From the NCBI GenBank assembly GCA_934552825.1, contig CAKTEQ010000005.1:65701-129700 (forward strand): DNA of 64,000 nt, read 5' to 3'. Both the position numbers and the translations under genes were made by a program. Shown here piece after piece: positions 23,604 through 31,438 of this stretch; positions within the stretch are counted from its first letter, which is position 1, and every line of letters begins with the position of its first letter. Below the pieces are notes generated by a model. That model had not been told where the DNA came from. It worked only from the letters and a program-made list of their open reading frames with translations, and did no database searches. Source of the DNA: an uncultured Oscillospiraceae bacterium (GTDB lineage: Bacteria > Bacillota > Clostridia > Oscillospirales > Oscillospiraceae).

Positions 23604-23786
23604 ATGAAGAATGAACCCCTTAAGATAAAGCGCCGGGGCGAGGACGGCAGCAAGGTGATATCTCTCCGCATAAGGGAGGACACGCTGGCACGGCTGGACG
23701 CACTGGCGGCGGAGACGAATTATTCCCGCAATGAGCTTATAAACATCATACTCAGACATGGCATAGACAATATCGAGATCGAATGA
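23604..23786 (+). CDS. ribbon-helix-helix (CopG/Arc-type) DNA-binding protein
   Basis: 60 residues. The strand 'SKVISLRIREDTLARLDALA' followed by two helices ('TNYSRNELINIILRHGI') is the classic RHH fold, which binds DNA as a dimer through the beta ribbon. GAGAGGTG precedes the ATG. No toxin gene follows (a terminator comes immediately), so a type II toxin-antitoxin assignment is not supported; more likely a small regulator of its own divergent region. Confidence 0.85.
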   Translation: MKNEPLKIKRRGEDGSKVISLRIREDTLARLDALAAETNYSRNELINIILRHGIDNIEIE

Positions 23787-23792
23787 AAAAAT

Positions 23793-23825
23793 GCTCCCCG
23801 GCTTTGAACAGCCGGGGAGCGGTTT
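23793..23825. terminator. terminator between RHH gene and thiolase
   Basis: 11-bp stem GCTCCCCGGCT with its complement and a 6-nt loop, then GGTTTC; A-rich on the left side, so it may act for both converging genes. Confidence 0.75.
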
Positions 23826-23844
23826 CTGATTGTGATTTTGCGTT

Positions 23845-25014
23845 TTACAGTCTCTCGTAAATCGCGGCGCCGCCGTGACCGATAGCCGCGCACATGGCGA
23901 CCATGCCGTATCTGGCGTTTCTGCGCTCAAGCTCGGAGAAGGTCTTGCAGGCGAGGAACGCGCCCGTCGCGCCAAGAGGGTGGCCCAGCGCCATAGCGCC
24001 GCCGTTGACGTTGATCTTATCCATGCCGATGCCGGTCTCCTTGGAGAAGCGGATGACCACGGGAGCGAAGGCTTCGTTTATCTCGAAGATGTCGATGTCC
24101 TTGAGCTGAACACCGGTGCGTTTTGTAACTCTGTTCACAGCGTCGAACACGCCGGGAGCGAGCTGTGCGGGAGTCGCGCAGCCCGCGGCGTAGCCCACAA
24201 GGCGGAACAGGGGCTTGAGTCCCAGCTCGTCTGCCTTTTCGCGGGTCATGATGACCACGCAGCCTGTGCCGTCGCTCACCTGGGAGGAGCCGGCAGCCGT
24301 GACAACGCCGTTGGGGTCGAAGACTGTCTTGAGCTTTGCGAGACTCTCCATATTTGTGTCGGGGCGGATGCCGCCGTCCTTCGTGACGGTTATCTCGTTG
24401 CCCTCGGGGGCTGTGACTGTGACGGGGATTATCTCGCCGTCAAACTTGCCGGCAGCCTGAGCTGCCGCGGCGCGCTGATGGCTCATGACAGCCAGAGCAT
24501 CGCAATCCTCGCGGGTGATCCCGGCGAGACGCGCGTCGTTCTCGGCGCAGGCGCCGACGTGCATATAGATGTCCTTGTCTACATTGTCCACCAGCCACTG
24601 GTAGTCGTGGCGCGTCTCTGGGTTGGGCTGGGGCACGAGGCTCATGCTCTCGATGCCGCCGCCGACTACGATGTCAGCCATGCCGGAGAGGACCTTCGCC
24701 GTCGCCAGAGCGATAGCATCAGAACCGGAGGCACAGAAGCGGCTGACGGTGATAGCGGGCACGCACTCGGGAAGCCCGGCGCGGGCGGCGATCATCTTTG
24801 TAACGTCGTAGGACTGATAGTCAGTGAGGTTTGTGCAGCCGTAGATGACCTCATCGATATCGTGGGGGTCCAGCTGGGGTATCTTGGCGAGAACGCCCTT
24901 GAGCACCTGTCCGCCATATTCAATGGGGTGAACATGAGCGAACTCTCCTTTTTTGCCCTTTGTGACGGCGCTGCGGCCGTAGGCGACGATGACAGCTTCT
25001 CTCTTGTTTTCCAT
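23845..25014 (-). CDS. acetyl-CoA C-acetyltransferase (thiolase)
   Basis: 389 residues. Condenses two acetyl-CoA to acetoacetyl-CoA, the entry to butyrate synthesis, or runs in reverse for beta-oxidation. Nucleophile C94 (SRFCASGSDA), 'NEAFAPV', H345 (ALGHPLGATGA) and the second catalytic C375 are all present. The C-terminal active-site loop reads CAAIGHGG instead of the usual C-[IV]-GGGQG, a clear deviation that may affect substrate choice. It is transcribed as a single gene; the classic hbd/crt/bcd neighbours are not here. Confidence 0.9.
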   Translation of the reverse strand: MENKREAVIVAYGRSAVTKGKKGEFAHVHPIEYGGQVLKGVLAKIPQLDPHDIDEVIYGCTNLTDYQSYDVTKMIAARAGLPECVPAITVSRFCASGSDAIALATAKVLSGMADIVVGGGIESMSLVPQPNPETRHDYQWLVDNVDKDIYMHVGACAENDARLAGITREDCDALAVMSHQRAAAAQAAGKFDGEIIPVTVTAPEGNEITVTKDGGIRPDTNMESLAKLKTVFDPNGVVTAAGSSQVSDGTGCVVIMTREKADELGLKPLFRLVGYAAGCATPAQLAPGVFDAVNRVTKRTGVQLKDIDIFEINEAFAPVVIRFSKETGIGMDKINVNGGAMALGHPLGATGAFLACKTFSELERRNARYGMVAMCAAIGHGGAAIYERL

Positions 25015-25142
25015 TTGTGTACGATCTCCTTAAACAAATATTAAATTTGTGAACTAATGATTTTATATTCTATCAACAAAAAGCCCATGCTGTCTATACC
25101 TATATTTCTATGGCGCTATGAAATTTTATAGGGCGGAAGAAG

Positions 25143-25171
25143 TTGACGGGGGTGTCAGGTTACTTTATAAT
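25143..25171 (+). promoter_or_regulatory. promoter of the ppa-CYTH operon
   Basis: TTGACG (25143-25148) and TATAAT (25166-25171), 17-nt spacer. Confidence 0.7.
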
Positions 25172-25212
25172 TGACGTTAAAGATTTGAAACGACGCGGAG
25201 GAAGGTTATCTT

Positions 25213-25746
25213 ATGATAAATATCTGGCATGACATAGACCCAAAACGGGTAACGCCCGAGGATTTCATTGCGGTGATAGAGATACCCAAGGGCGGCAAAA
25301 AGAAATACGAGCTGGACAAGGAGACGGGTATGATAATCCTGGACCGTGTCCTCTATACCTCCACCCACTACCCTGCAAATTACGGCTTTATCCCCCGTTC
25401 CTACGGTGATGACGGGGACCCCCTTGATGTGCTGGTGCTCTGCTCTGAGGCGCTGGACCCCCTTACGCTTGTGCGCTGCTATCCCATCGGGTACATCTCC
25501 ATGCTTGACGGGGGCAAAAACGATGAGAAGATAATTGCCATTCCATTCTCCGACCCTACGTATAATGATTATAAGGATATCAGTGAGCTGCCGGATCATA
25601 TCTTTAACGAGATGGCCCATTTCTTCACGGTGTACAAGGCCCTGGAGGGTAAGGACGCCGTAGCGGGCGACGTGAACGGCCGGGAGGCAGCGGTCGATGT
25701 CATAAGAAAGGCCCTGGACAGCTACGTTGAGAATTTTTGCAGATGA
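25213..25746 (+). CDS. ppa: soluble inorganic pyrophosphatase (family I)
   Basis: 177 residues, standard size. Hydrolyses pyrophosphate to two phosphates with Mg2+, pulling biosynthetic reactions forward. The metal-binding signature D66-D-G-D-P-L-D72, the N-terminal 'IEIPKGGKKKYELDK' (22-36) and 'YPANYGFIP' (53-61) are intact. GGAGGAAGG precedes the ATG. Its stop overlaps the next start (ATGA), coupling it to a CYTH-domain triphosphatase-like gene. Confidence 0.96.
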   Translation: MINIWHDIDPKRVTPEDFIAVIEIPKGGKKKYELDKETGMIILDRVLYTSTHYPANYGFIPRSYGDDGDPLDVLVLCSEALDPLTLVRCYPIGYISMLDGGKNDEKIIAIPFSDPTYNDYKDISELPDHIFNEMAHFFTVYKALEGKDAVAGDVNGREAAVDVIRKALDSYVENFCR

Positions 25747-26195
25747 AAGAGATCGAGAGGAAATTTCTCATATCGGCTCTCCCGGGAAATCTCCCCGAGG
25801 GAGAGGAGATAGAGCAGACGTACCTCGGATTTAAACCGGAAAGGCGCATCCGCCGCAGGGGGAAGCGCTTTTTCTATACGGAAAAAGAGGGGCATGGCCT
25901 CGTGCGGAAAGAGCGGGAGCGGGAGATAGACGCCGGGGAATACAGGCGCCTTGCCGAGTGGAAAGTGGGAAATACTATTTACAAAACCAGGTATCTGATA
26001 CCGGTTGGGGAGCACACCTGCGAGCTGGACATATACGGGGGAAAGCTTGCGGGACTGACAGTGGCGGAAGTGGAATTCGAAACAGTTGATCAGGCTGAAC
26101 GCTTCACACCGCCGTTCTGGTTCGGCGAGGAAATAACCGGGAATAAAAAATACAGTAACTGTTATCTCTCCATGTTTGACATTGTCGAAAAATAG
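25743..26195 (+). CDS. CYTH-domain triphosphate tunnel metalloenzyme
   Basis: 150 residues from the ATG at 25743, which shares ATGA with the ppa stop. The signature E-I-E-R-K-F (3-8 region), the charged strands 'RIRRRGKRFF' and 'VRKEREREI', and 'EVEFE' near residue 114 build the triphosphate tunnel. Family members include tripolyphosphatase (as in Clostridium thermocellum TTM), thiamine triphosphatase and class IV adenylate cyclase. Coupling to pyrophosphatase favours a triphosphatase whose PPi product is removed by the neighbour; this is inference. Confidence 0.85.
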   Translation: MKEIERKFLISALPGNLPEGEEIEQTYLGFKPERRIRRRGKRFFYTEKEGHGLVRKEREREIDAGEYRRLAEWKVGNTIYKTRYLIPVGEHTCELDIYGGKLAGLTVAEVEFETVDQAERFTPPFWFGEEITGNKKYSNCYLSMFDIVEK

Positions 26196-26204
26196 GGGTA
26201 TATT
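26176..26204 (+). promoter_or_regulatory. promoter of the SDR / dehydratase operon
   Basis: TTGACA (26176-26181) and TATATT (26199-26204), 17-nt spacer; it overlaps the end of the CYTH gene. Confidence 0.7.
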
Positions 26205-26244
26205 ATAGTAAAGCCTATTTAACAATTTTGGAGGGTAAAATAAA

Positions 26245-27009
26245 ATGGGAAGACTTGACAACAAAGTTTGCATCATCACAGGCGCGAGCTCCGGCATCGG
26301 CTACGTTACGGCAAAGCGTTTTGCCGAGGAGGGCGCCATCCTCACTCTGTTCGCGCGCCGCGCGGAGAGACTTGAGGAACTGGCTAAGGAGCTGAAGGAC
26401 ACTTACGGCACAGAGGTGCTCGTAGTGGCAGGCGACGCAAAGAATCTGGAAGACATCCGCAGATGTGTTGACGGTACTGCCGAGAAGTTCGGCCGTATCG
26501 ACGTACTCATCAACAACGCCGGCCGCAGTGACTACCACAGACCCATCACAAAGGTCACAGACGACTTCTGGGACGAAGTCATGGACGTGGATCTCAAGAG
26601 TGTGTTCAGATTTACACGTGAGACTCTGCGCTACATGGAGCCTGCCGGCAAGGGCAGCATCGTGAGCCTGAGCAGCATCGGCGGATACTACGGCAACATG
26701 GGCTTTACATATTCCGTAGCAAAGGCCGGCATCATAGCTATGATGAAGAACATCGCCATCCAGTTCACGGGCAAGGGTATCCGCGCAAACAGCGTTGCAC
26801 CCGGCAACACACTTACAGAGTTCAACACAGAAGAAGAGCTCGCAAAGTTCGACCAGGAGCTGTCCCACATGAGCCTGCGCCACCTGGACGTGGAGGCTCC
26901 TCCCTGCGGCGTTCTGGACCAGGCAAACGCCCTGCTCTACCTCGCCTGCGACGAGTCCGCATCCACAACAGGCCAGTGTCTCGTAGTTGACAACGGCGCC
27001 TGCCTGTAA
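26245..27009 (+). CDS. short-chain dehydrogenase/reductase
   Basis: 254 residues, classical SDR: cofactor loop T12-GASSGIG (12-19), NNAG (90-93), active-site S143/S144 with Y156-x3-K160. 'FARRAERLEELAK' after strand 2 has Arg residues typical of NADP preference. Operon position ahead of 4-hydroxybutyryl-CoA dehydratase suggests a hydroxyacid or hydroxyacyl-CoA dehydrogenase in the same pathway, for instance succinate semialdehyde/4-hydroxybutyrate or a 3-hydroxyacyl step; the sequence alone does not decide. GGAGGG upstream; groEL-like codon bias. Confidence 0.88.
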   Translation: MGRLDNKVCIITGASSGIGYVTAKRFAEEGAILTLFARRAERLEELAKELKDTYGTEVLVVAGDAKNLEDIRRCVDGTAEKFGRIDVLINNAGRSDYHRPITKVTDDFWDEVMDVDLKSVFRFTRETLRYMEPAGKGSIVSLSSIGGYYGNMGFTYSVAKAGIIAMMKNIAIQFTGKGIRANSVAPGNTLTEFNTEEELAKFDQELSHMSLRHLDVEAPPCGVLDQANALLYLACDESASTTGQCLVVDNGACL

Positions 27010-27030
27010 GAGTTTAGGAGGGAATAAGGA

Positions 27031-28479
27031 ATGAAAAACGGTCAGGAATATATGGACAGCCTTCGCCAGCTCCACCCCAAGGTATATGCTTTCGGCGAAG
27101 AAATTGAGAGCGTTGTAGACAGCCCCCTCACACGTCCCCACGTGAACTGCGCGGCTATGACATACGACCTCGCTTTTGACCCCGAGTTTGAGAACCTCCT
27201 CACGACGACCTCTCACCTCACAGGTCACAAGATAAACCGCTTCACAAATATCCACCACAGCACAGATGACCTGGTAAAGAAGGTCAAGGCTCTGCGCATG
27301 GTCGCCCAGAGAACGGGCAGCTGCTTCCAGCGCTGCGTTGGCTGGGACGCTATGAACGCCGCATACTCCACCATCTATGAGATGGATAAGGCGAAGGGCA
27401 CCCACTATTTTGACAATCTGGTGGAGTTCATCAAGATGGTGCAGGACAACGACTTCATGGTCGCCGGCGCCATGACAGACCCCAAGGGAGACAGAAGCCT
27501 CCGTCCTTCCCAGCAGGCTGATCCCGATCTGCACGTACATATCGTGGAGAGAAATGACAAGGGCATAGTCGTGCGCGGCGCAAAGGCTCATATGACAGGT
27601 ATGGTCAACTCCCACTATATGCTCATAATGCCCACAACAGCAATGCGCGAGGATGACGCGGACTATGCGGTCTGCTGCGCTATCCCCGTGGACGCTGAGG
27701 GTGTAATCCATATCTTCGGTCGCCAGTCCAACGACGACAGACGCCTCAACGGCTGTGGCATCGACCAGGGCAACGAGAAGTTCGCGCTGGTTGGCGGTGA
27801 GGCACTCACAATTCTCAACGACGTGTTCGTTCCCTGGGATCGGGTGTTCATGGCCGGCGAGTGGGAGTATTCCGGCATGCTCGTAGAGCGTTTCGCCTGC
27901 TACCATCGTCAGAACTACGGCGGATGCAAGGGCGGCGTTTCCGACGTCGTCATCGGCGCTGCCGCTGCCATGGCTGATTACAACGGCACAGCCAAGGTCT
28001 CCCATATCAAGGACAAGATAATTGAGATGGTCCTGCTCACAGAGACTATCTACTCCAGCGCTCTGGCGTGCTCCTATGAGGGCAAGCCCACAGCTTCCGG
28101 CGCTTATTATGTTGACCCCCTGCTGGCCAACATCGGCAAGCAGAATACGACCCGCAACATCTACGAGATAGACCGTCTCGCCCACGATATCGCCGGCGGC
28201 TTCATCGCGACGCTGCCCTCCGACAGGGATCTCAACCATCCTGTGCTCGGTGAATACGTGAGAAAGTACTTCCGCGGTGTTGCAAGTGAGACAACTGAGG
28301 ACAGAATCAGAATGGCACGTCTGCTGGAGAACATGACCTCCGGTACGGCTCTCGTCGAGTCCATGCACGGCGCCGGTTCTCCTCAGGCTCAGCGCGTACA
28401 GTTTACACGCCAGGGCAATGTTGAGCAGAAGAAGAAGCTGGCGAAGAAGCTCGCCGGCATCGAGGTCAAGGAAGACTGA
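27031..28479 (+). CDS. abfD: 4-hydroxybutyryl-CoA dehydratase / vinylacetyl-CoA isomerase
   Basis: 482 residues, HpaB-like flavoprotein fold. The enzyme turns 4-hydroxybutyryl-CoA into crotonyl-CoA by a radical mechanism using FAD and a [4Fe-4S] cluster. All four cluster ligands described for the Clostridium aminobutyricum enzyme are in place: C98-x3-C102 (SCFQRC) and H292-x6-C299 (HRQNYGGC), with Y296 between them. This rules out a plain HpaB hydroxylase. It links 4-aminobutyrate or succinate breakdown to butyrate. Flanked by an SDR and a Cys-containing small protein whose start overlaps this stop by 1 nt. Confidence 0.92.
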   Translation: MKNGQEYMDSLRQLHPKVYAFGEEIESVVDSPLTRPHVNCAAMTYDLAFDPEFENLLTTTSHLTGHKINRFTNIHHSTDDLVKKVKALRMVAQRTGSCFQRCVGWDAMNAAYSTIYEMDKAKGTHYFDNLVEFIKMVQDNDFMVAGAMTDPKGDRSLRPSQQADPDLHVHIVERNDKGIVVRGAKAHMTGMVNSHYMLIMPTTAMREDDADYAVCCAIPVDAEGVIHIFGRQSNDDRRLNGCGIDQGNEKFALVGGEALTILNDVFVPWDRVFMAGEWEYSGMLVERFACYHRQNYGGCKGGVSDVVIGAAAAMADYNGTAKVSHIKDKIIEMVLLTETIYSSALACSYEGKPTASGAYYVDPLLANIGKQNTTRNIYEIDRLAHDIAGGFIATLPSDRDLNHPVLGEYVRKYFRGVASETTEDRIRMARLLENMTSGTALVESMHGAGSPQAQRVQFTRQGNVEQKKKLAKKLAGIEVKED

Positions 28480-28763
28480 TGAAAATAGGTTACAGGATGT
28501 GCGGCAGCTGCAACCCGAAGTTCAGCACCGGAGCTCTTCTTCGCAGGCTCAAGGCGGCGGACAGGAGCAATGAGTACGTGTTCTTTGAAGAGGGCGGCTA
28601 TGAGAAACTGCTGCTCATAAGCGGCTGCGCGTCTGACTGTACCACGAGACCGCCAGGCGACTGTGAGACGATAGTCGTCGCGGGGGACAGCATCAATAAC
28701 GTGACGGTGGGCATAGATAACCTGCTAGATGCGCTCCTTGAAATGCTGAGCCCAAAAGAATAA
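28479..28763 (+). CDS. Cys-motif small protein of the dehydratase operon, 94 aa
   Basis: Not recognised. It carries CGSC near the N-terminus (C8-x2-C11), then C50-x3-C54 in 'SGCASDC', and C62, a layout that could bind a metal or a small Fe-S cluster. The start ATG shares one base with the dehydratase stop (TGATG), so translation is coupled. The C-terminal half predicts a helix ('NVTVGIDNLLDALLEMLS'). A role in cluster assembly, reactivation or electron delivery for the oxygen-sensitive dehydratase is a guess from context only. Confidence 0.75.
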   Translation: MKIGYRMCGSCNPKFSTGALLRRLKAADRSNEYVFFEEGGYEKLLLISGCASDCTTRPPGDCETIVVAGDSINNVTVGIDNLLDALLEMLSPKE

Positions 28764-28771
28764 TATAAAAG

Positions 28772-28815
28772 AAAAGCACATCCGGCATGGCTTTCATGCC
28801 GGATGTGCTTTTTCC
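28772..28815. terminator. bidirectional terminator after the dehydratase operon
   Basis: 17-bp stem AAAGCACATCCGGCATG with its complement, short loop, T-run on the + side and A-run on the left, so it also ends the converging LRR gene. Confidence 0.9.
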
Positions 28816-28832
28816 CTTTTCTATGCGGCGCG

Positions 28833-30533
28833 TCAGCCGTATACGGTTATGTTTTCAAGCTTGCCGCTGTCCTCCACAGCGTTGCCGAAGCAGTAGAGCT
28901 TCTGGAGTTTGGGGCAGTCCTTGAGCGCCTCCACGGAGGTCACGTTGTTATGCTCGATGTCCAGCAGCTCCAGGCTGGGCATTCCGACGAAGGCGGTCAC
29001 ATTGCTGAAGGTGTTGTAGGAGAGACGTAGCTCTCTCAGAGCGGTCATGCCAGCCATGCTCGTGCTGGAGGAGATGAAGTTCTCGCTGAGATCTAGAGTC
29101 TGCAGAGACTCCAGCTTCAGCAGGGAGGAGATGTCTGTTATCTGATTGTTTTTCATTGACAGGTCGGTGAGCTTTGTGCAGGTGCTCAGAGCGGAGATGT
29201 CAAATATCTCGCAGTAGTCTGCCTTGAAAGTCTCCAGAGTAAGTATGGAGCCGACGGAGGTGATGTCCCCCACGGGGCAGCGGGTGACATTGAGATAGGT
29301 GAGCTGGGAACCATCAAGAGGGCTGAGATCGGACACGATGTTGTCCTCAAGGTCCAGGTATTTAAGCTTACGCAGGGAGCTGACAGCGTCGATATTCTCA
29401 ATGGCGTTCTCACGGAGGTCGAGCTTTTCCAGCGTAGTCATTCCGGAGATGACTGTAAGATCGGAGAGGCTGTTTTCCGGGATGATTAGCTCCCGGAGAT
29501 TCGGCATGTCCACAAGGTAGGCGAGGCTCGCGATGCTGTTGTCCGTGAGGTTGAGGGTCTCAAGGCTTCCGATAGCGGCGATTTTTTCGAGATCCGCAGT
29601 GGTCACGGAGCAGTTCTTGAGCCAGAGAGTTTTGAGGTTGTTGAAGACCATAAGGGCGTCATAGTCGATGCGCTCCTGCCCCTCCAGGACCAGGGAGGGG
29701 ATCTTTTTGAACCAGCGGAGGTCAGAATAATCGGTTATCTGGCCATCCCAATGGGTTATCTTGAGCTGCTCCATGTCCCAGAGCTCGCTGCTGAGTATCT
29801 CGGCAGAATCGTTTTTGCCCAAGGTTTTGCGTACTACCTTATCAATAACGGGATCGTTGAAGGTGACCGGCTCCACCACGTTTGCGACTGTATAAGTGCC
29901 CTCGACCATGGAGGAGACGATGCCGTTTTCATTGACCGCAACGGCTCTTATGACGGTTGTGCCCTCGGGCAGGGTGATGCCGCCCGCATAGGCGGTGCCG
30001 TTTATTGAAGGGTAGTCCCCCGTGTCGTCATAAAAGCAGGCGGAGGTATCGTCATAGGATATCCCAACGGTTATATATTCATTGTACTCACCGTCCTCAT
30101 AGGAGAGAACAGGGGCGCTGGGGCGTACAGCGTCCACTCCTGCGCGGGCAGTGGGATCCGTGATGCTGTCCAGCAGCGTGGCGGCGTCCAGGAGCTTATC
30201 CTGCATGGCGTACACGGAGGACAGGCACAGATAGAGATCAGTGCAGTCGGGGCTGGCGTTGATGCCGTAATAGAGTATCTTCTCCGCCTTTGTGAAGTTG
30301 CCTGCCTGGGCGTAGCCGAGTCCGGCAAGGTGGCAGGTCTCGTAGTTGGATATGTCTCTGTCGAAGGCCTTCTCGTACCAGGCGAGGGCAGTCTCCGTGT
30401 CCCCCTTTGCGTCGGCTCTGTCGCCGAGACTAAGGTACAGGTCCGCCATGACGTCGTCACAGAAGAAGTATATAACGCCGCAGGCGATAAGCAGCGCCAG
30501 CAGCACACAAAGGATTATCTTGAAGGCTCTCAT
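28833..30533 (-). CDS. membrane-anchored TPR / chitobiase-like / leucine-rich-repeat protein
   Basis: 566 residues from the ATG at 30533 (AAGGAA upstream); the frame is open further up but without start support. One membrane helix (about 5-25) puts the rest outside. Then TPR-like repeats (about 33-125: 'TETALAWYEKAFDRD', 'AGNFTKAEKILYYGI'), a beta-sandwich resembling the chitobiase C-terminal/FN3-like domain (about 137-215: 'ITLPEGTTVIRAVAVNENGIVSS', in parts), and ten or so internalin-type 22-residue leucine-rich repeats (about 290-550: 'LKTLWLKNCSV', 'LETLNLTDNSI', 'LKYLDLEDNIV'). No catalytic motif. Likely a cell-surface recognition or scaffold protein. Confidence 0.85.
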   Translation of the reverse strand: MRAFKIILCVLLALLIACGVIYFFCDDVMADLYLSLGDRADAKGDTETALAWYEKAFDRDISNYETCHLAGLGYAQAGNFTKAEKILYYGINASPDCTDLYLCLSSVYAMQDKLLDAATLLDSITDPTARAGVDAVRPSAPVLSYEDGEYNEYITVGISYDDTSACFYDDTGDYPSINGTAYAGGITLPEGTTVIRAVAVNENGIVSSMVEGTYTVANVVEPVTFNDPVIDKVVRKTLGKNDSAEILSSELWDMEQLKITHWDGQITDYSDLRWFKKIPSLVLEGQERIDYDALMVFNNLKTLWLKNCSVTTADLEKIAAIGSLETLNLTDNSIASLAYLVDMPNLRELIIPENSLSDLTVISGMTTLEKLDLRENAIENIDAVSSLRKLKYLDLEDNIVSDLSPLDGSQLTYLNVTRCPVGDITSVGSILTLETFKADYCEIFDISALSTCTKLTDLSMKNNQITDISSLLKLESLQTLDLSENFISSSTSMAGMTALRELRLSYNTFSNVTAFVGMPSLELLDIEHNNVTSVEALKDCPKLQKLYCFGNAVEDSGKLENITVYG

Positions 30534-30571
30534 AAGCTCACATTCCTTTTTTATAGAATATATCGTTCCCA

Positions 30572-30600
30572 AGTATAACACACATCCGCGGAAAGTGGAA
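30572..30600 (-). promoter_or_regulatory. probable promoter of the LRR gene
   Basis: Minus strand TTCCAC (30600-30595) and TATACT (30577-30572), 17-nt spacer; the -35 is weak. Confidence 0.45.
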
Positions 30601-30647
30601 CCGCCGGAGCCATCCAAATTTATGAAAACTTATATTTTTACAAATTG

Positions 30648-30676
30648 TTTACTAATTTTCCTCCATAAGATATTAT
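30648..30676 (+). promoter_or_regulatory. promoter of the two-component/HtrA operon
   Basis: TTTACT (30648-30653) and TATTAT (30671-30676), 17-nt spacer, 50 nt before the response-regulator start. Confidence 0.6.
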
Positions 30677-30696
30677 ATTATATAGTCATATAATAT
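30675..30696 (+). promoter_or_regulatory. perfect inverted repeat, candidate operator
   Basis: Arms ATATTATAT (30675-30683) and ATATAATAT (30688-30696) around AGTC, directly after the -10 box and before the ribosome site. Position suits repression or autoregulation; it could also form an mRNA hairpin. Confidence 0.45.
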
Positions 30697-30719
30697 TCGA
30701 CATAGGAGTGTGGCTTTCA

Positions 30720-31412
30720 ATGGAGAATACAAAAGTACTTATCATAGAGGACGACGGAAACATTGCAGAGCTTCTGCGCCTGTATCTGGAGAAGGACGGC
30801 TATGAGCCTCACATTGCGGCAGACGGCGCCGAAGGACTTGATATGTTCGACAAGGTCGAGCCGGATATTGTCCTGCTGGACATCATGCTGCCGGTCATGG
30901 ACGGCTGGGAGGTATGCCGCCGCATAAGAGAAAAGAGCAAAACGCCCATTATCATGCTCACGGCGAAGGGCGAACTGAGCGATAGGGTCATGGGGCTGGA
31001 CAACGGCGCCGACGACTATATAACAAAGCCCTTTGAGATGAAGGAACTCCTCGCCAGAGTGCGCGCCGTGCTGCGCCGCTCTAGGGGTGAAGAGCCTGAA
31101 AAGCCGAAAAAGCTGGTGTTTGATAAGCTCGTGGTGGATATAGACTCTTATGAGCTGCTGGTGGACGGCAAGCGGGTCGACGCTCCTCCGAAGGAGCTTG
31201 AGCTGCTGTACCGCATGGCGAGCGAGCCGAACAAGGTATTTACGCGCAATCAGCTCCTGGACGAGGTGTGGGGCTTTGACTATTTCGGGGACTCACGGAC
31301 GGTGGACGTGCACATAAAACGCCTGAGAGAAAAGCTTGAGGGCGTGAGCGACAAGTGGAATATACATACGGTCTGGGGCGTGGGCTATAAATTTGAATTG
31401 AAGGAAGACTGA
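30720..31412 (+). CDS. OmpR/PhoB-family response regulator
   Basis: 230 residues from the ATG at 30720 (AGGAG 12 nt upstream; a GTG at 30708 is too close to it). Receiver domain 1-120 with acidic pocket E10/D11/D12, phospho-acceptor D54 (VLLDIMLPVMDG) and K103 (ITKPFEM); winged-helix DNA-binding domain 130-228 ('SRTVDVHIKRLREKL'). It is first in an operon with a histidine kinase and an HtrA protease, the layout of an envelope-stress or CssRS-like module. Confidence 0.95.
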   Translation: MENTKVLIIEDDGNIAELLRLYLEKDGYEPHIAADGAEGLDMFDKVEPDIVLLDIMLPVMDGWEVCRRIREKSKTPIIMLTAKGELSDRVMGLDNGADDYITKPFEMKELLARVRAVLRRSRGEEPEKPKKLVFDKLVVDIDSYELLVDGKRVDAPPKELELLYRMASEPNKVFTRNQLLDEVWGFDYFGDSRTVDVHIKRLREKLEGVSDKWNIHTVWGVGYKFELKED

Positions 31413-31438
31413 TCTTCCCGGAAAGGCGGTGAGGGAAA

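Noticed and set aside
23604..23786. Antitoxin of a type II toxin-antitoxin system
   Set aside because: No toxin frame follows or precedes; a terminator comes directly after the RHH gene.
23875..25044. 389-codon + strand frame opposite thiolase
   Set aside because: Shadow frame; the thiolase has catalytic C94, H345 and C375.
26215..28368. 717-codon minus-strand frame opposite the SDR and dehydratase genes
   Set aside because: Antisense to two genes with full active-site motifs; no start signal or domain.
27031..28479. 4-hydroxyphenylacetate 3-hydroxylase
   Set aside because: All four [4Fe-4S] ligands of 4-hydroxybutyryl-CoA dehydratase are present, which hydroxylases lack.
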